This document shows, piece by piece, positions 8,551 to 17,310 of a stretch of DNA of 64,000 nt. The stretch is from Streptomyces violens (GTDB taxonomy: Bacteria; Actinomycetota; Actinomycetes; Streptomycetales; Streptomycetaceae), in NCBI RefSeq assembly GCF_000717745.1, contig NZ_JOBH01000001.1:434001-498000 (forward strand). The letters run 5' to 3'. Position 1 is the first letter of the stretch. Each line of letters begins with the position of its first letter. The position numbers and the translations under genes were made by a program. The notes under the pieces are model-generated. The model did no database searches, was not told the DNA's origin, and saw nothing but the letters and a program-made list of their open reading frames with translations.

Positions 8551-9795
8551 ATGGCAGTGACAGGTCCTTCCCGGTGCCCGGGATGCGCCGAGCCGCTGGA
8601 GCCGGGGGACAACTTCTGCGGTGTGTGCGGTGCGGATGTCTCCGCGGCGGCGCCTGACGACGCGGCGGCCGGGGCGTACGGTGCGGCCGGGGGATACGGG
8701 GCGGCTCCGCCGCCTGCTCCCGAGAGCCGGCTCCCGGACGGCTCGGGCGGCGCCGGCGGCGCGGACGGCTCCGGCGGTTCGGACGGTTCGGGCGGTTCGG
8801 ACGCCGAAGCCGCCGCGGTCGGCGCGGACTCCCCGGCCCCGATGACCGACGCCCCGGCCGACCCCCGTGAGTCCTTCGCCGCGAAGACCTGCGTGGCCTG
8901 CCGGACCGGCACGGTCGACCAGGACGGCTACTGCGAGCACTGCGGCCACGCCCAGCCCCGCGAGCGCGACCACTTCGAGCGTGAGCTGGAGCGGGTCGCC
9001 GCCGTCAGCGACCGCGGCCACCGCCACCACCGCAACGAGGACTTCTTCACCGTCGCCGGCACCGCGCTGTCCGACGGCTCCCCCGCGGTGCTCGCCGTGG
9101 TCTGCGACGGCGTCTCCTCCGCGACCCGGCCCGACGAGGCGTCGCAGGCCGCCGCCGAGACGGCCGCCGAGTCGCTGCTGGCGGCGCTGCCCCGGGAGGC
9201 CCACCCGCAGCAGGCCATGCACGACGCGATCCTGGCCGCCGCCAAGTCCGTCGACGCGCTCGCCGAGGAGCCCGACCACCCGCGCGACCCGTACCGTCAG
9301 CAGAACGCCCCGGCCTGCACGCTCGTCGCGGCCGTCGTGGCGGCCGGGGTGCTGACCGTCGGCTGGGTCGGCGACAGCCGCGCGTACTGGATCCCCGACG
9401 ACCGCACCGCGCCCGGTGCCCGGCTCACCGAGGACGACTCCTGGGCCGCACAGATGGTGGCGAACAACCTGATGACGGAGGCCGAGGCGTACTCCGACGA
9501 ACGGGCCCACGCCATCACCGGCTGGCTGGGCGCCGACGCGTACGAACTGCAGCCGCACACCGCCGCGTTCCGGCCGGACCGCCCGGGCGTGGTCGTGGTG
9601 TGCACCGACGGCCTGTGGAACTACACCGAGGCGGCGGCCGAACTGGCGGCGCTGCTGCCCCCGGACGCGGGTGAACGCCCGCTGCACAGCGCACGTACCC
9701 TCGTTCGCCACGCTCTGGACAGCGGGGGCCACGACAACGTAACAGTGGCCGTGGTGCCGTTCCCGGTACCCGCGCCCGGGGCAGTATCGGCGTGA
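8551..9795 (+). CDS. PP2C-family protein phosphatase with two N-terminal zinc ribbons
   Basis: A 414-residue protein Ser/Thr phosphatase. Two four-cysteine ribbons (C9/C12/C23/C26 and C114/C117/C128/C131) flank a Gly/Ser/Ala/Asp-rich linker. The PP2C domain runs from about 145 to 405 and keeps the metal-coordinating acidic residues: RNED (E163, D164), CDGV (D186), CTDGLWN (D353) and GGHDNVT (D395), plus VGWVGDSRAYW. It should therefore be an active Mn/Mg-dependent phosphatase and the natural opponent of the kinase encoded one base upstream. There is no membrane span, so it acts in the cytoplasm. The ribosome site is weak (AGGACG), consistent with coupling to the kinase stop. Confidence 0.93.
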   Translation: MAVTGPSRCPGCAEPLEPGDNFCGVCGADVSAAAPDDAAAGAYGAAGGYGAAPPPAPESRLPDGSGGAGGADGSGGSDGSGGSDAEAAAVGADSPAPMTDAPADPRESFAAKTCVACRTGTVDQDGYCEHCGHAQPRERDHFERELERVAAVSDRGHRHHRNEDFFTVAGTALSDGSPAVLAVVCDGVSSATRPDEASQAAAETAAESLLAALPREAHPQQAMHDAILAAAKSVDALAEEPDHPRDPYRQQNAPACTLVAAVVAAGVLTVGWVGDSRAYWIPDDRTAPGARLTEDDSWAAQMVANNLMTEAEAYSDERAHAITGWLGADAYELQPHTAAFRPDRPGVVVVCTDGLWNYTEAAAELAALLPPDAGERPLHSARTLVRHALDSGGHDNVTVAVVPFPVPAPGAVSA

Positions 9796-9943
9796 GTCAC
9801 CACAGCAACGCGTAACGCAGTCTGCGCAGTCAGCGCAGGAGAACGGTCCGGCACCTGGGGAGGTGCCGACGGGGGGACGGCCTGGGGTACTTCCGCCCGC
9901 CCGCACGCCGACGAGCACGACGGAGCGTCAAGGAGCGGAAGAG

Positions 9944-11302
9944 ATGGCCAACTTCTCGAAGTCCACGGTCCCGCAGTTCTCCGTGGAGGTGTACCAGAAC
10001 GAGTACCTCCCCGAGGGCGGCCGCGAGGTGAACGCCATCGCCACGGTCACCGCCACCGGCGGCGGCACCTCCGGCGGCCGGCCGCTCGCCGACGCCGCCG
10101 GGCAGCCCGCGCCCGCGCCGGGCGGCGCCCCGGACGCCGCCGTGGTCATCATGGTCGACTGCTCCGGCTCCATGGAGTACCCGCCCACCAAGATGCGCAA
10201 CGCCCGCGACGCCACCGCGGCGGCGATCGACACGCTGCGCGACGGGGTGGCCTTCGCGGTGATCGCCGGCACCCACCAGGCCGCCGAGGTCTACCCCGGC
10301 GGCGGCCGCCTCGCGCAGGCGTCGCCCGCCACCCGCGCGCTGGCCAAAGAGGCGCTGCGCAGGCTGCGTTCGGGCGGCGGCACGGCGATCGGCACCTGGC
10401 TGCGGCTGGCCGACCGGCTGCTGTACTCCGCGGACGTGGCCATCCGGCACGGCATCCTGCTCACCGACGGCCGCAACGAACACGAGTCGCCCGAGGATCT
10501 GCGGGCCACCCTGGACGACTGCGCCGGGCGGTTCACCTGCGACGCGCGCGGGGTGGGCACGGACTGGGAGGTCAAGGAGGTCACCGGCATCGCCTCGGCC
10601 CTGCTGGGCAGCGCCGACATCGTCGCCGATCCGGCCGGGCTGACCGCGGACTTCACGCGGATGATGGAGACCGCGATGGGCAAGGAGGTCGCGGACGTGG
10701 CCCTGCGGGTGTGGACCCCGCAGGGCGCCGAGATCCGGTTCGTGAAGCAGGTCGCGCCGACGGTCGAGGACCTGACCGGCCGGCGCACCGAGGCCGGGCC
10801 GCGGGCCGGTGACTACCCGACCGGCTCCTGGGGCGACGAGTCCCGCGACTACCACGTGTGCGTACGCGTCCCGGACGCCGGCGTCGGCCAGGAGATGCTG
10901 GCCGCGCGGGTGGCACTGGTGCTGCCTGCGCCCGGCGGCGGTGCGCCCCGGACGCTCGCGCAGGGCCTGGTACGGGCCGTGTGGACGACCGACATGGCCG
11001 CATCGACGCAGATCAACCCGCAGGTGGCGCACTACACGGGGCAGGCGGAACTGGCCCGGGCCATCCAGTCGGGGCTGGATGCCCGTAAGGCCGGAGATGT
11101 CGACGGCGCGACCGCCAGGCTGGGCCGGGCCGTGCAGCTGGCGAGTGCCTCCGGGAACGAGGACACTGCGAAACTGCTTGCGAAGGTGGTGGACGTCGTG
11201 GACGCGGTGACCGGTACTGTGCGGCTGAAGGCGAAGGTCGCGGAAGCGGACGAGATGACGCTCGAAACGCGCTCTACCAAGACCGTTCGCGTCAAAAAGT
11301 GA
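9944..11302 (+). CDS. VWA-domain protein of the PknG/PP2C operon
   Basis: A 452-residue cytoplasmic protein with a von Willebrand factor A domain. The MIDAS motif DCSGSM (D72, S74, S76), a later Gly/Thr segment (GGGTAIGTWL) and the acidic LLTDGRNEH are all present, so metal-dependent ligand binding is expected. The region after about 250 is a beta-rich tail followed by a helical C-terminus (AIQSGLDARKAGDVDGATAR, then LGRAVQLA) that resembles a small TPR-like bundle. AAGGAGCGG precedes the ATG at 9944. It lies between the phosphatase and FHA genes; VWA, FHA, PP2C and kinase genes often co-occur in actinobacterial signalling clusters. A gap of 148 bp before it may hold an internal promoter. Confidence 0.88.
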   Translation: MANFSKSTVPQFSVEVYQNEYLPEGGREVNAIATVTATGGGTSGGRPLADAAGQPAPAPGGAPDAAVVIMVDCSGSMEYPPTKMRNARDATAAAIDTLRDGVAFAVIAGTHQAAEVYPGGGRLAQASPATRALAKEALRRLRSGGGTAIGTWLRLADRLLYSADVAIRHGILLTDGRNEHESPEDLRATLDDCAGRFTCDARGVGTDWEVKEVTGIASALLGSADIVADPAGLTADFTRMMETAMGKEVADVALRVWTPQGAEIRFVKQVAPTVEDLTGRRTEAGPRAGDYPTGSWGDESRDYHVCVRVPDAGVGQEMLAARVALVLPAPGGGAPRTLAQGLVRAVWTTDMAASTQINPQVAHYTGQAELARAIQSGLDARKAGDVDGATARLGRAVQLASASGNEDTAKLLAKVVDVVDAVTGTVRLKAKVAEADEMTLETRSTKTVRVKK

Positions 11303-11364
11303 CAAACGAGTGACGAGCTAGACGTAAAACCGTTGGAAGACGGTACGGAGGGGGACATACCGAC

Positions 11365-12639
11365 ATGCCGACCTGCCCGAACGGCCACCAGTCAGTGGCC
11401 GAAGACTGGTGCGAGGTGTGCGGCCACCGCATGGCGGGCACTGTCGCTCCGCCGCCTCCCCCGCCGGCCGGCTTCCCCGGCGCCCCGGCCCAGCAGCCTC
11501 CGCAGCAGGGGGGCTACGGCTTCCCGCCGCCCCCGCCCGGCGCGGGTCACGCCCCCGGGCCCGGCACCGGCCAGTCCGAGCCGTGCCCGCAGTGCGGCAC
11601 GCCGCGCGAGGCGATGGCGCCGTTCTGCGAGGGGTGCCGGTACAACTTCCTGACGCACTCCTCGACCTCCGCGTCGTACGGGGCGCCCGCGCCGCAGTCC
11701 TCGCAGCCGCCCGGCTTCCCGGCCCAGCCCGGCCCGCCGGACCAGTACGAGTACCAGAGCTCGCGGCCCTCGCAGATGAACCGGCCCGCCGAGCCGCTGG
11801 GCCCCGGGCAGCAGCCGTTCGGCGCCTACGGTGAAGCGGGCCCGCCGCAGCAGCAGCCCCCGGCCCCGTCCCAGGGCGGCGACGACTGGCTGCTGCCGCC
11901 GCCCGGCGGCCATCAGGCACCCCCGCCGCAGGCCCCGCCCGGCCAGCAGGGCCCCCCGCCGCAAGCCCCACCCGGACAGCAGTTCCCGCCCGGTCAGCAG
12001 GTTCCGCCGGGTCAGCAGGGGCAGGGCCCGTTCGCGCCGCCCGGGCCGCCCCCGCCGTACGAGCAGTCCGCGCCCCCGGCCCCGCCCGGCCAGTACGAGC
12101 AGCAGTCCGGCCAGTACGGGCAGCAGCAGCCGCAGCCCCCGTTCCCGCAGCAGCCGCAGCAGCCTCAGCACGGGCAGACCGGCGAGCAGCCGTGGGCCCC
12201 GGGCGGCGAGGCGCCGGGGCAGGCGCCCGCCGGTGCCGGCTGGGTCGCGGTGATCGCTCCGGACCGTGAGTACTTCATGGCGATGATGGGCCGCAGCGGC
12301 CCCGAGGCGGCGGGCCTGAACCTCCCCGCCTACTCCCCCGAGCAGCAGCTGCCGCTCGACGGTCAGCAGGTCACGATCGGCCGCCGCCGGCACAGCACGG
12401 GCGAGTCGCCGGACATCGACCTGGGGCGCCCGCCGGAGGACCCGGGCGTCTCGCACCAGCACGCGATGCTGGTGCAGCAGCCGGGCGGCGGCTGGGCGGT
12501 GGTGGACCAGAACTCCACCAACGGCACGACCGTCAACGGCGGCGAGGACCCGATCCAGCCGTACGTCCCGATCCCGCTCCAGGAGGGCGACCGCGTGCAC
12601 GTCGGCGCCTGGACGACGATCACGGTCCGGCGGGGCTGA
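11365..12639 (+). CDS. FHA-domain phosphopeptide-binding protein with zinc ribbons
   Basis: A 424-residue protein. The N-terminus carries a Cys/His ribbon (C4, H8, C16, C19) and a second four-Cys ribbon (C74, C77, C88, C91). A long Pro/Gln/Gly-rich low-complexity linker (about 100-290) leads to a C-terminal FHA domain (about 330-424). The FHA signature residues are present: TIGRRR, VSHQHA and the NSTNGTTVNG turn, so phosphothreonine binding is likely. It is probably the reader of kinase output in this operon. Unlike GarA/OdhI it has no short N-terminal ETTS-type phospho-site, so it is not the GarA orthologue. GGAGGGGG sits upstream of the ATG at 11365. Confidence 0.92.
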   Translation: MPTCPNGHQSVAEDWCEVCGHRMAGTVAPPPPPPAGFPGAPAQQPPQQGGYGFPPPPPGAGHAPGPGTGQSEPCPQCGTPREAMAPFCEGCRYNFLTHSSTSASYGAPAPQSSQPPGFPAQPGPPDQYEYQSSRPSQMNRPAEPLGPGQQPFGAYGEAGPPQQQPPAPSQGGDDWLLPPPGGHQAPPPQAPPGQQGPPPQAPPGQQFPPGQQVPPGQQGQGPFAPPGPPPPYEQSAPPAPPGQYEQQSGQYGQQQPQPPFPQQPQQPQHGQTGEQPWAPGGEAPGQAPAGAGWVAVIAPDREYFMAMMGRSGPEAAGLNLPAYSPEQQLPLDGQQVTIGRRRHSTGESPDIDLGRPPEDPGVSHQHAMLVQQPGGGWAVVDQNSTNGTTVNGGEDPIQPYVPIPLQEGDRVHVGAWTTITVRRG

Positions 12640-12661
12640 GAGCCTGCGCGCCCGGCTGCGG

Positions 12662-13717
12662 TCAGTCCCGGCCGGGCAGCGGCCACCGGTGGGGGCCGTC
12701 GGGGGCGTCCAGCCACGCCCACTGGCGGTCCCCTTCCACCGTCACGCCGAACCGCGAGCGGTGCGGCCGCCGCTCCGCGCGCCACAGCTCGTACGCGCCG
12801 CGCGGGCCCAGCCCCCCGGCGCTCAGCGTGCGGAGGAAGTGGAACCGCTCGTCGCGCAGCGCCTCCCGCGGCAGCGCCGCCGTGGCGGCCCACGTCCCGG
12901 CGCGCTCCTCGGACGCGGCTCCGTCCTCGCCCCCGTGCTCACCTTCGGGGGCCGCGCTGCGCAGCCGTACGAAGTACGCCGGGGTGGACAGGAACCGTCC
13001 CTCCGCACGCCCCTCCCCCGTCACCCGCAACAGCACCAGCCCCGTGGCCAGCGGCGTGAGGATCAGCCCGCCGGTCCTGCCCTGCGCCACCCACGCCGCG
13101 GGCACGGACGGCAGCTGGCAGGTCGCCATGATCCGGTCGAACGGCGCCCGCTCCGGGCAGCCCAGCGCCCCGTCCCCGGTGACCACCGGAGGCCGGTACC
13201 CGGCCGCCGCCAGATGCTCCCGCGCCGGCCCGGTGATCTCCTCGTCCAGATCGACCGTGGTGACCCGCTCGTCCCCCAGCCGGTGCGAGAGCAGCGCCGC
13301 GTTGTAGCCCGTGCCCGCGCCGATCTCCAGTACCGCGTCACCGTCCCCGACGTGCAGCGCGTCCAGCATCTCCGCCATCAGCGACGGCTGGCTGCTCGAG
13401 GAGACCAGCTCCCCGTGGCGCACGTGGGTGGCCAGCGGGCTGTCGGCGTACGCCCCGCGCAGCCACTCCGCCCGGCGCTCCGGATCGGGGTGGTCCGCCG
13501 TGCGCCGCTCGTACCCGCCGGCCACGCCCACGTAGTACACCGGCACGAACAGATGCCGGGGCACCTCGGCGAACGCCGCCCGCCAGCGCGGATCCGACAG
13601 CCCGCCGCCCATCGTGATCAGCCGCACCAGCCCGGCCCGGGCCGCCGCGGCCTCGACGGCGTACGGATCGCTGCGTGGCTCCGTACCGCTCCGTGGCTCC
13701 GTACCGCTCCCGCTCAT
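12662..13717 (-). CDS. Protein-L-isoaspartate O-methyltransferase-like protein
   Basis: A 351-residue SAM methyltransferase of the PCMT fold. An early helix (RAGLVRLITMGGG) and EVPRHLFVPVYY, then HGELVSSSSQPSLMAEML and motif I VLEIGAGTGYNAALL match the isoaspartyl repair family, followed by a C-terminal extension of about 150 residues. Actinobacteria use such extended forms both for protein repair and for RiPP (pre-fuscimiditide-like) maturation; no precursor or ATP-grasp gene is adjacent, so generic repair is more likely. ATG at 13717 is used although GGAGG is very close to it. The start region has an exact 18-bp tandem duplication (SGTEPR twice). It is convergent with the FHA gene, 22 bp apart. 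Confidence 0.8.
   Translation of the reverse strand: MSGSGTEPRSGTEPRSDPYAVEAAAARAGLVRLITMGGGLSDPRWRAAFAEVPRHLFVPVYYVGVAGGYERRTADHPDPERRAEWLRGAYADSPLATHVRHGELVSSSSQPSLMAEMLDALHVGDGDAVLEIGAGTGYNAALLSHRLGDERVTTVDLDEEITGPAREHLAAAGYRPPVVTGDGALGCPERAPFDRIMATCQLPSVPAAWVAQGRTGGLILTPLATGLVLLRVTGEGRAEGRFLSTPAYFVRLRSAAPEGEHGGEDGAASEERAGTWAATAALPREALRDERFHFLRTLSAGGLGPRGAYELWRAERRPHRSRFGVTVEGDRQWAWLDAPDGPHRWPLPGRD
13674..13709. repeat. Exact 18-bp tandem duplication
   Basis: cgtggctccgtaccgctc occurs at 13674-13691 and again immediately at 13692-13709. It lies in the N-terminal coding region of the isoaspartyl methyltransferase-like gene and adds six residues per copy, so copy number may vary between strains without a frameshift. 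Confidence 0.85.
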
Positions 13718-13804
13718 ACCTCCACTGTGCTCCTCGCTCGCGGTCCGACGCCTTCCGGTCCTACGTCTCCCGTACTCGGCCGGTACGTCTGAGACCATGG
13801 AAGC

Positions 13805-14209
13805 GTGAACGAGATTCCGCGCGGCACGCTTCAGGAGCAGACCTTCTACGAGCAGGTCGGTGGCGAGGAGACCTTCCGGCGTCTGGTGCACCGCTTCTAC
13901 CAGGGCGTCGCGGAGGACCCGCTGCTGCGGCCCATGTACCCGGAGGAGGACCTCGGCCCGGCCGAGGAGCGCCTCGCGCTGTTCCTCATGCAGTACTGGG
14001 GCGGTCCCCGGACGTACAGCGACAGCCGCGGCCACCCCCGGCTGCGGATGCGGCACATGCCCTTCACCGTCGACCGCGCGGCGCACGACGCCTGGCTGCG
14101 GCACATGCGGGACGCCGTGGACTCCCTGGAGCTGGCGCCCGAACACGAGACGCAGCTGTGGAACTACCTGACGTATGCGGCCGCTTCGATGGTCAACAGC
14201 GAGGGCTGA
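13805..14209 (+). CDS. glbO: Group II truncated haemoglobin (HbO type)
   Basis: A 134-residue 2-over-2 globin, the usual length for HbO. Family markers are visible: FYEQVGGEETFRRLVHRFY, then PLLRPMYPEEDL, LFLMQYWGGP, HPRLRMRHMPF with the proximal-His region, and DAWLRHM with the group II Trp (G8). Such proteins bind O2/NO/peroxide and act in the cytoplasm in oxidative or nitrosative stress protection. GTG at 13805 follows GGAAG. It is transcribed alone, divergently from the methyltransferase with 87 bp between starts, and ends at a strong terminator. Confidence 0.95.
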   Translation: MNEIPRGTLQEQTFYEQVGGEETFRRLVHRFYQGVAEDPLLRPMYPEEDLGPAEERLALFLMQYWGGPRTYSDSRGHPRLRMRHMPFTVDRAAHDAWLRHMRDAVDSLELAPEHETQLWNYLTYAAASMVNSEG

Positions 14210-14226
14210 GCACGCACGAGGTGACA

Positions 14227-14263
14227 GAGGCCGGGCCGCCCATGAGGGCGGCCCGGCCTCTTT
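14227..14263. terminator. Strong bidirectional intrinsic terminator
   Basis: A perfect 14-bp stem (gaggccgggccgcc with its complement at 14247-14260), 6-nt loop, then TTT. It lies between the globin stop and the convergent hypothetical gene and can serve both. Confidence 0.9.
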
Positions 14264-14296
14264 CATGCCATGCAGGTGCGCGTCAGGCGGGTGTGA

Positions 14297-15007
14297 TCAC
14301 GCGGGTGTGACCGACAGCCCTTGGAGCCCGCCCGTACGGACCGCGACCGAGCCGAGCGGCGTACGGAGCCGGAGCCAGCCGCCCGCCGCGAGCAGCGTGT
14401 ACGGCTCGGGGAGCGGGCCGGTGCCCGTGGCACCGACCGGGGTGCGTACCGGGCGCAGGAAGCCCAGCGACTGCGCGGCGTGCACGGCGCGCAGCGGGAG
14501 GTGGGTGTCGCCGACCGTGCGCGACCAGATCTCCCGGCCGATCCGGTCCCGCTCCGCCCGGGTCCGCTGCTCGGGCGGCAACGCCCCGTCGCGGGCCCGG
14601 AACTCGGCGACCGAGACCGCGAGCATCCGGCCCAGCGCGTCGGGCGCGGGCAGCCCCGGCACCCGGCGCCAGCCGCCCTGCGGCGGCAGCACCCCGGCCC
14701 AGGGCGGGCCGGTGACCTCGGCGGGGACGGTGAGCGTGCCGGCCGCCTCGTCGATGCCGTCGAGCAGTTCGCCGGCCGAGACGGTCGCGTCCAGCTCCAC
14801 CGGCTCGGCGAGGCGCGCCGTACGGATGGCCAGTACCTCGAAGGACGGCGGCCGGCCGAAGACGGCGAGCACGCCGCCGTCCCCGGCACCGCCGGCGGGG
14901 GCCGCCTGGAGGCGCACCGCCGCCGCACGGTCGTAATGCAGCAGCCTGGACAGGAAGGCGGCGAGGTCCGCCGCCTCCCCGTCGTCGGCGAGGCGCAGGA
15001 CCGTCAT
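14297..15007 (-). CDS. Conserved hypothetical protein next to thioesterase
   Basis: A 236-residue protein without recognisable catalytic motif, signal peptide or membrane span. Visible features are an N-terminal helical part (LRLADDGEAADLAAFLSRLL), a central segment GPPWAGVLPPQGGWRRVPGL, and a basic helix with WSRTVGDTHLPLRAVHAAQS near 165-185. Its ATG overlaps the thioesterase stop (ATGA), so the two are translated together and probably act in one process. The function is unknown. Its 3' end faces the bidirectional terminator. Confidence 0.8.
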   Translation of the reverse strand: MTVLRLADDGEAADLAAFLSRLLHYDRAAAVRLQAAPAGGAGDGGVLAVFGRPPSFEVLAIRTARLAEPVELDATVSAGELLDGIDEAAGTLTVPAEVTGPPWAGVLPPQGGWRRVPGLPAPDALGRMLAVSVAEFRARDGALPPEQRTRAERDRIGREIWSRTVGDTHLPLRAVHAAQSLGFLRPVRTPVGATGTGPLPEPYTLLAAGGWLRLRTPLGSVAVRTGGLQGLSVTPA

Positions 15008-15456
15008 GCGGCGACGGCCTCCGACTGCTTGTCCGCGCCGTCAGCGTCGTCAGCGTCGTCCATGTACTCCTGCAGGAACGCCTTCTCCTCGGCCGAGATG
15101 CGCCGGGGACGTCCCGCTTCGAGGTCGTAGGGCACCACGACGGTCGAGGCGCGCACGTACAGCGTGTCCTCGTCCTTGACCTCGTACGCGATCGTCAGGG
15201 ACGCCGCGGTGATCCGGGTCACCCAGGACTCGATGGTCACCGGCGCGTGCCGGTGGACCAGCGGGCGGACGTAGTCGATCTCGTGGCGGGCCACGACGGA
15301 CCCGCCGGAGAACGACGGGCTGCCGTCCCCCGGCGCCAGCCGGAACATGAAGTCGATCCGCGCCTCTTCGAGGTAGCGCAGGAAGACCACGTTGTTGACG
15401 TGGCCGAACGCATCCATGTCCGCCCAGCGCAGCGGGCAGGAGTAGACGTGTCGCAC
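15004..15456 (-). CDS. Acyl-CoA thioesterase, 4HBT hot-dog family
   Basis: A 150-residue single hot-dog domain. The N-terminal signature RWADMDAFGHVNN carries the conserved catalytic Asp and the HVNN turn. EIDYVRPLV and VTRITAASLTIAYEV are the second and third strands. It is expected to hydrolyse acyl-CoA thioesters in the cytoplasm; length and motif match 4-hydroxybenzoyl-CoA thioesterase/YbgC-like enzymes. The start is GTG at 15456. It lies directly downstream of ettA (10 bp) on the same strand, so it may be co-transcribed with it. Confidence 0.92.
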   Translation of the reverse strand: MRHVYSCPLRWADMDAFGHVNNVVFLRYLEEARIDFMFRLAPGDGSPSFSGGSVVARHEIDYVRPLVHRHAPVTIESWVTRITAASLTIAYEVKDEDTLYVRASTVVVPYDLEAGRPRRISAEEKAFLQEYMDDADDADGADKQSEAVAA

Positions 15457-15466
15457 GCGATCAGCC

Positions 15467-17131
15467 TCAGCCTCGGGTCAGCTTCTTGTAGGTGGCACGG
15501 TGCGGACGGGCGGCGTCCGGGCCGAGCCGCTCGATCTTGTTCTTCTCGTACGACTCGAAGTTGCCCTCGAACCAGAACCACTTGGACTCGCCCTCGTACG
15601 CCAGGATGTGCGTGGCGACTCGGTCCAGGAACCAGCGGTCGTGGGAGACGACCACGGCGCAGCCCGGGAACTCCAGCAGCGCGTTCTCCAGCGAGGACAG
15701 GGTCTCGACGTCGAGGTCGTTGGTCGGCTCGTCGAGGAGGAGCAGGTTGCCGCCCTGCTTGAGCGTGAGCGCCAGGTTGAGGCGGTTTCGCTCACCACCG
15801 GACAGCACGCCGGCCGGCTTCTGCTGGTCCGGGCCCTTGAAGCCGAACGCGGAGACGTACGCGCGGGACGGCATCTCGACCTGGCCCACGTTGATGTAGT
15901 CCAGCTCGTCCGACACCACGGCCCACAGGGTCTTCTTGGGGTCGATGTTGGCGCGGTTCTGGTCCACGTACGAGATCTTGACCGTGTCGCCGACCTTGAT
16001 CGAACCGGAGTCCGCGGACTCCAGGCCCTGAATCATCTTGAACAGCGTGGTCTTACCGGCGCCGTTCGGGCCGATGACGCCCACGATGCCGTTACGGGGC
16101 AGGCTGAACGACAGGTCGTCGATCAGGACCTTCTCGCCGAACGCCTTGCTGAGGTTCTCGACCTCCACGACGACGTTGCCCAGGCGCGGGCCCGGCGGGA
16201 TCTGGATCTCCTCGAAGTCCAGCTTCCGGGTCTTCTCGGCCTCGGCCGCCATCTCCTCGTACCGGGTCAGACGGGCCTTGGACTTGGCCTGCCGGCCCTT
16301 GGCGTTGGAGCGGACCCAGTCCAGCTCTTCCTTCAGACGCTTCGCACGCTTGGCGTCCTTCTGGCCCTCGACCTTCAGGCGCGTGGCCTTCTTGTCCAGG
16401 TACGTGGAGTAGTTGCCCTCGTACGGGTGCGCACGGCCGCGGTCCAGCTCCAGGATCCACTCGGCCACGTTGTCGAGGAAGTACCGGTCGTGGGTGACGG
16501 CGACGACGGTGCCGGCGTACTTGGCGAGGTGCTGCTCCAGCCACTGCACGGACTCGGCGTCCAGGTGGTTGGTGGGCTCGTCGAGGAGCAGCAGGTCGGG
16601 GGCCTCGAGGAGGAGCTTGCAGAGCGCGACGCGGCGCTTCTCACCACCGGAGAGGTTGGTGACTCCCCAGTCGCCGGGCGGGCAGCCCAGCGCGTCCATC
16701 GCCTGCTCCAGCTGCGTGTCCAGGTCCCACGCGTTGGCGTGGTCGAGGTCCTCCTGGAGCTTGCCCATCTCCTCCATCAGCGCGTCGGAGTAGTCGGTCG
16801 CCATGAGCTCGGCGACCTCGTTGAAGCGCTTGAGCTTGTCGATGACCTCACGGGCGCCGTCCTGGACGTTCTCCAGGACCGTCTTGGACTCGTCCAGCGG
16901 CGGCTCCTGCAGGAGCATGCCGACGCTGTAACCGGGCGACAGGAACGCGTCGCCGTTCGACGGCTGCTCCAGGCCCGCCATGATCTTCAGCACCGTGGAC
17001 TTACCGGCACCGTTGGGGCCCACGACACCGATCTTCGCCCCCGGCAGGAAGTTCAGGGTGACGTCGTCGAGGATCACCTTGTCGCCGTGCGCCTTGCGCG
17101 CCTTGCGCATGGTGTAAATGAACTCAGCCAA
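15467..17131 (-). CDS. ettA: EttA, energy-dependent translational throttle (ABC-F)
   Basis: With a TTG start at 17131 the protein is 554 residues and begins MAEFIYTMRKARK, matching EttA in both length (about 555) and N-terminus. Two ABC domains are present: Walker A GPNGAGKST near residues 39-47 and GPNGAGKTT in the second half, signatures LSGGEKRR and LSGGERNR, Walker B LLLLDEPTNHLD and LLLLDEPTNDLD, joined by a charged arm/linker. There is no membrane span. EttA binds the ribosomal E site and gates entry into elongation according to the ATP/ADP ratio. The frame continues upstream to 17347, but that extension lacks family similarity. The ribosome site (GGCGGACGG) is modest. Confidence 0.93.
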   Translation of the reverse strand: MAEFIYTMRKARKAHGDKVILDDVTLNFLPGAKIGVVGPNGAGKSTVLKIMAGLEQPSNGDAFLSPGYSVGMLLQEPPLDESKTVLENVQDGAREVIDKLKRFNEVAELMATDYSDALMEEMGKLQEDLDHANAWDLDTQLEQAMDALGCPPGDWGVTNLSGGEKRRVALCKLLLEAPDLLLLDEPTNHLDAESVQWLEQHLAKYAGTVVAVTHDRYFLDNVAEWILELDRGRAHPYEGNYSTYLDKKATRLKVEGQKDAKRAKRLKEELDWVRSNAKGRQAKSKARLTRYEEMAAEAEKTRKLDFEEIQIPPGPRLGNVVVEVENLSKAFGEKVLIDDLSFSLPRNGIVGVIGPNGAGKTTLFKMIQGLESADSGSIKVGDTVKISYVDQNRANIDPKKTLWAVVSDELDYINVGQVEMPSRAYVSAFGFKGPDQQKPAGVLSGGERNRLNLALTLKQGGNLLLLDEPTNDLDVETLSSLENALLEFPGCAVVVSHDRWFLDRVATHILAYEGESKWFWFEGNFESYEKNKIERLGPDAARPHRATYKKLTRG

Positions 17132-17310
17132 GAGAAACCGTCCGCCAGTCTGGATCTGTAAGTATCGATGTGCGGCTCCGCCGCGTGTGGGCAGTACTAC
17201 CCATCTTGCCGTACGGCGGTCCCCGGAAGGAAACGGGTAGCCGCCGAGAGCGACCGGGAGTGAGGCCGCACGCACGGAGAGTGGGGCGGGGCGGCTGGGC
17301 CGGCGGACAG

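Noticed and set aside
5832-8912. Long frame (1026 codons) on the minus strand
   Set aside because: Antisense shadow of the PknG-like kinase and PP2C genes. No domain, low complexity, codon bias wrong.
12650-12677. Terminator between the FHA gene and the isoaspartyl methyltransferase-like gene
   Set aside because: A gcccggc/gccgggc pairing exists but has a 13-nt loop, a short stem and overlaps the end of a coding region; too weak to call.
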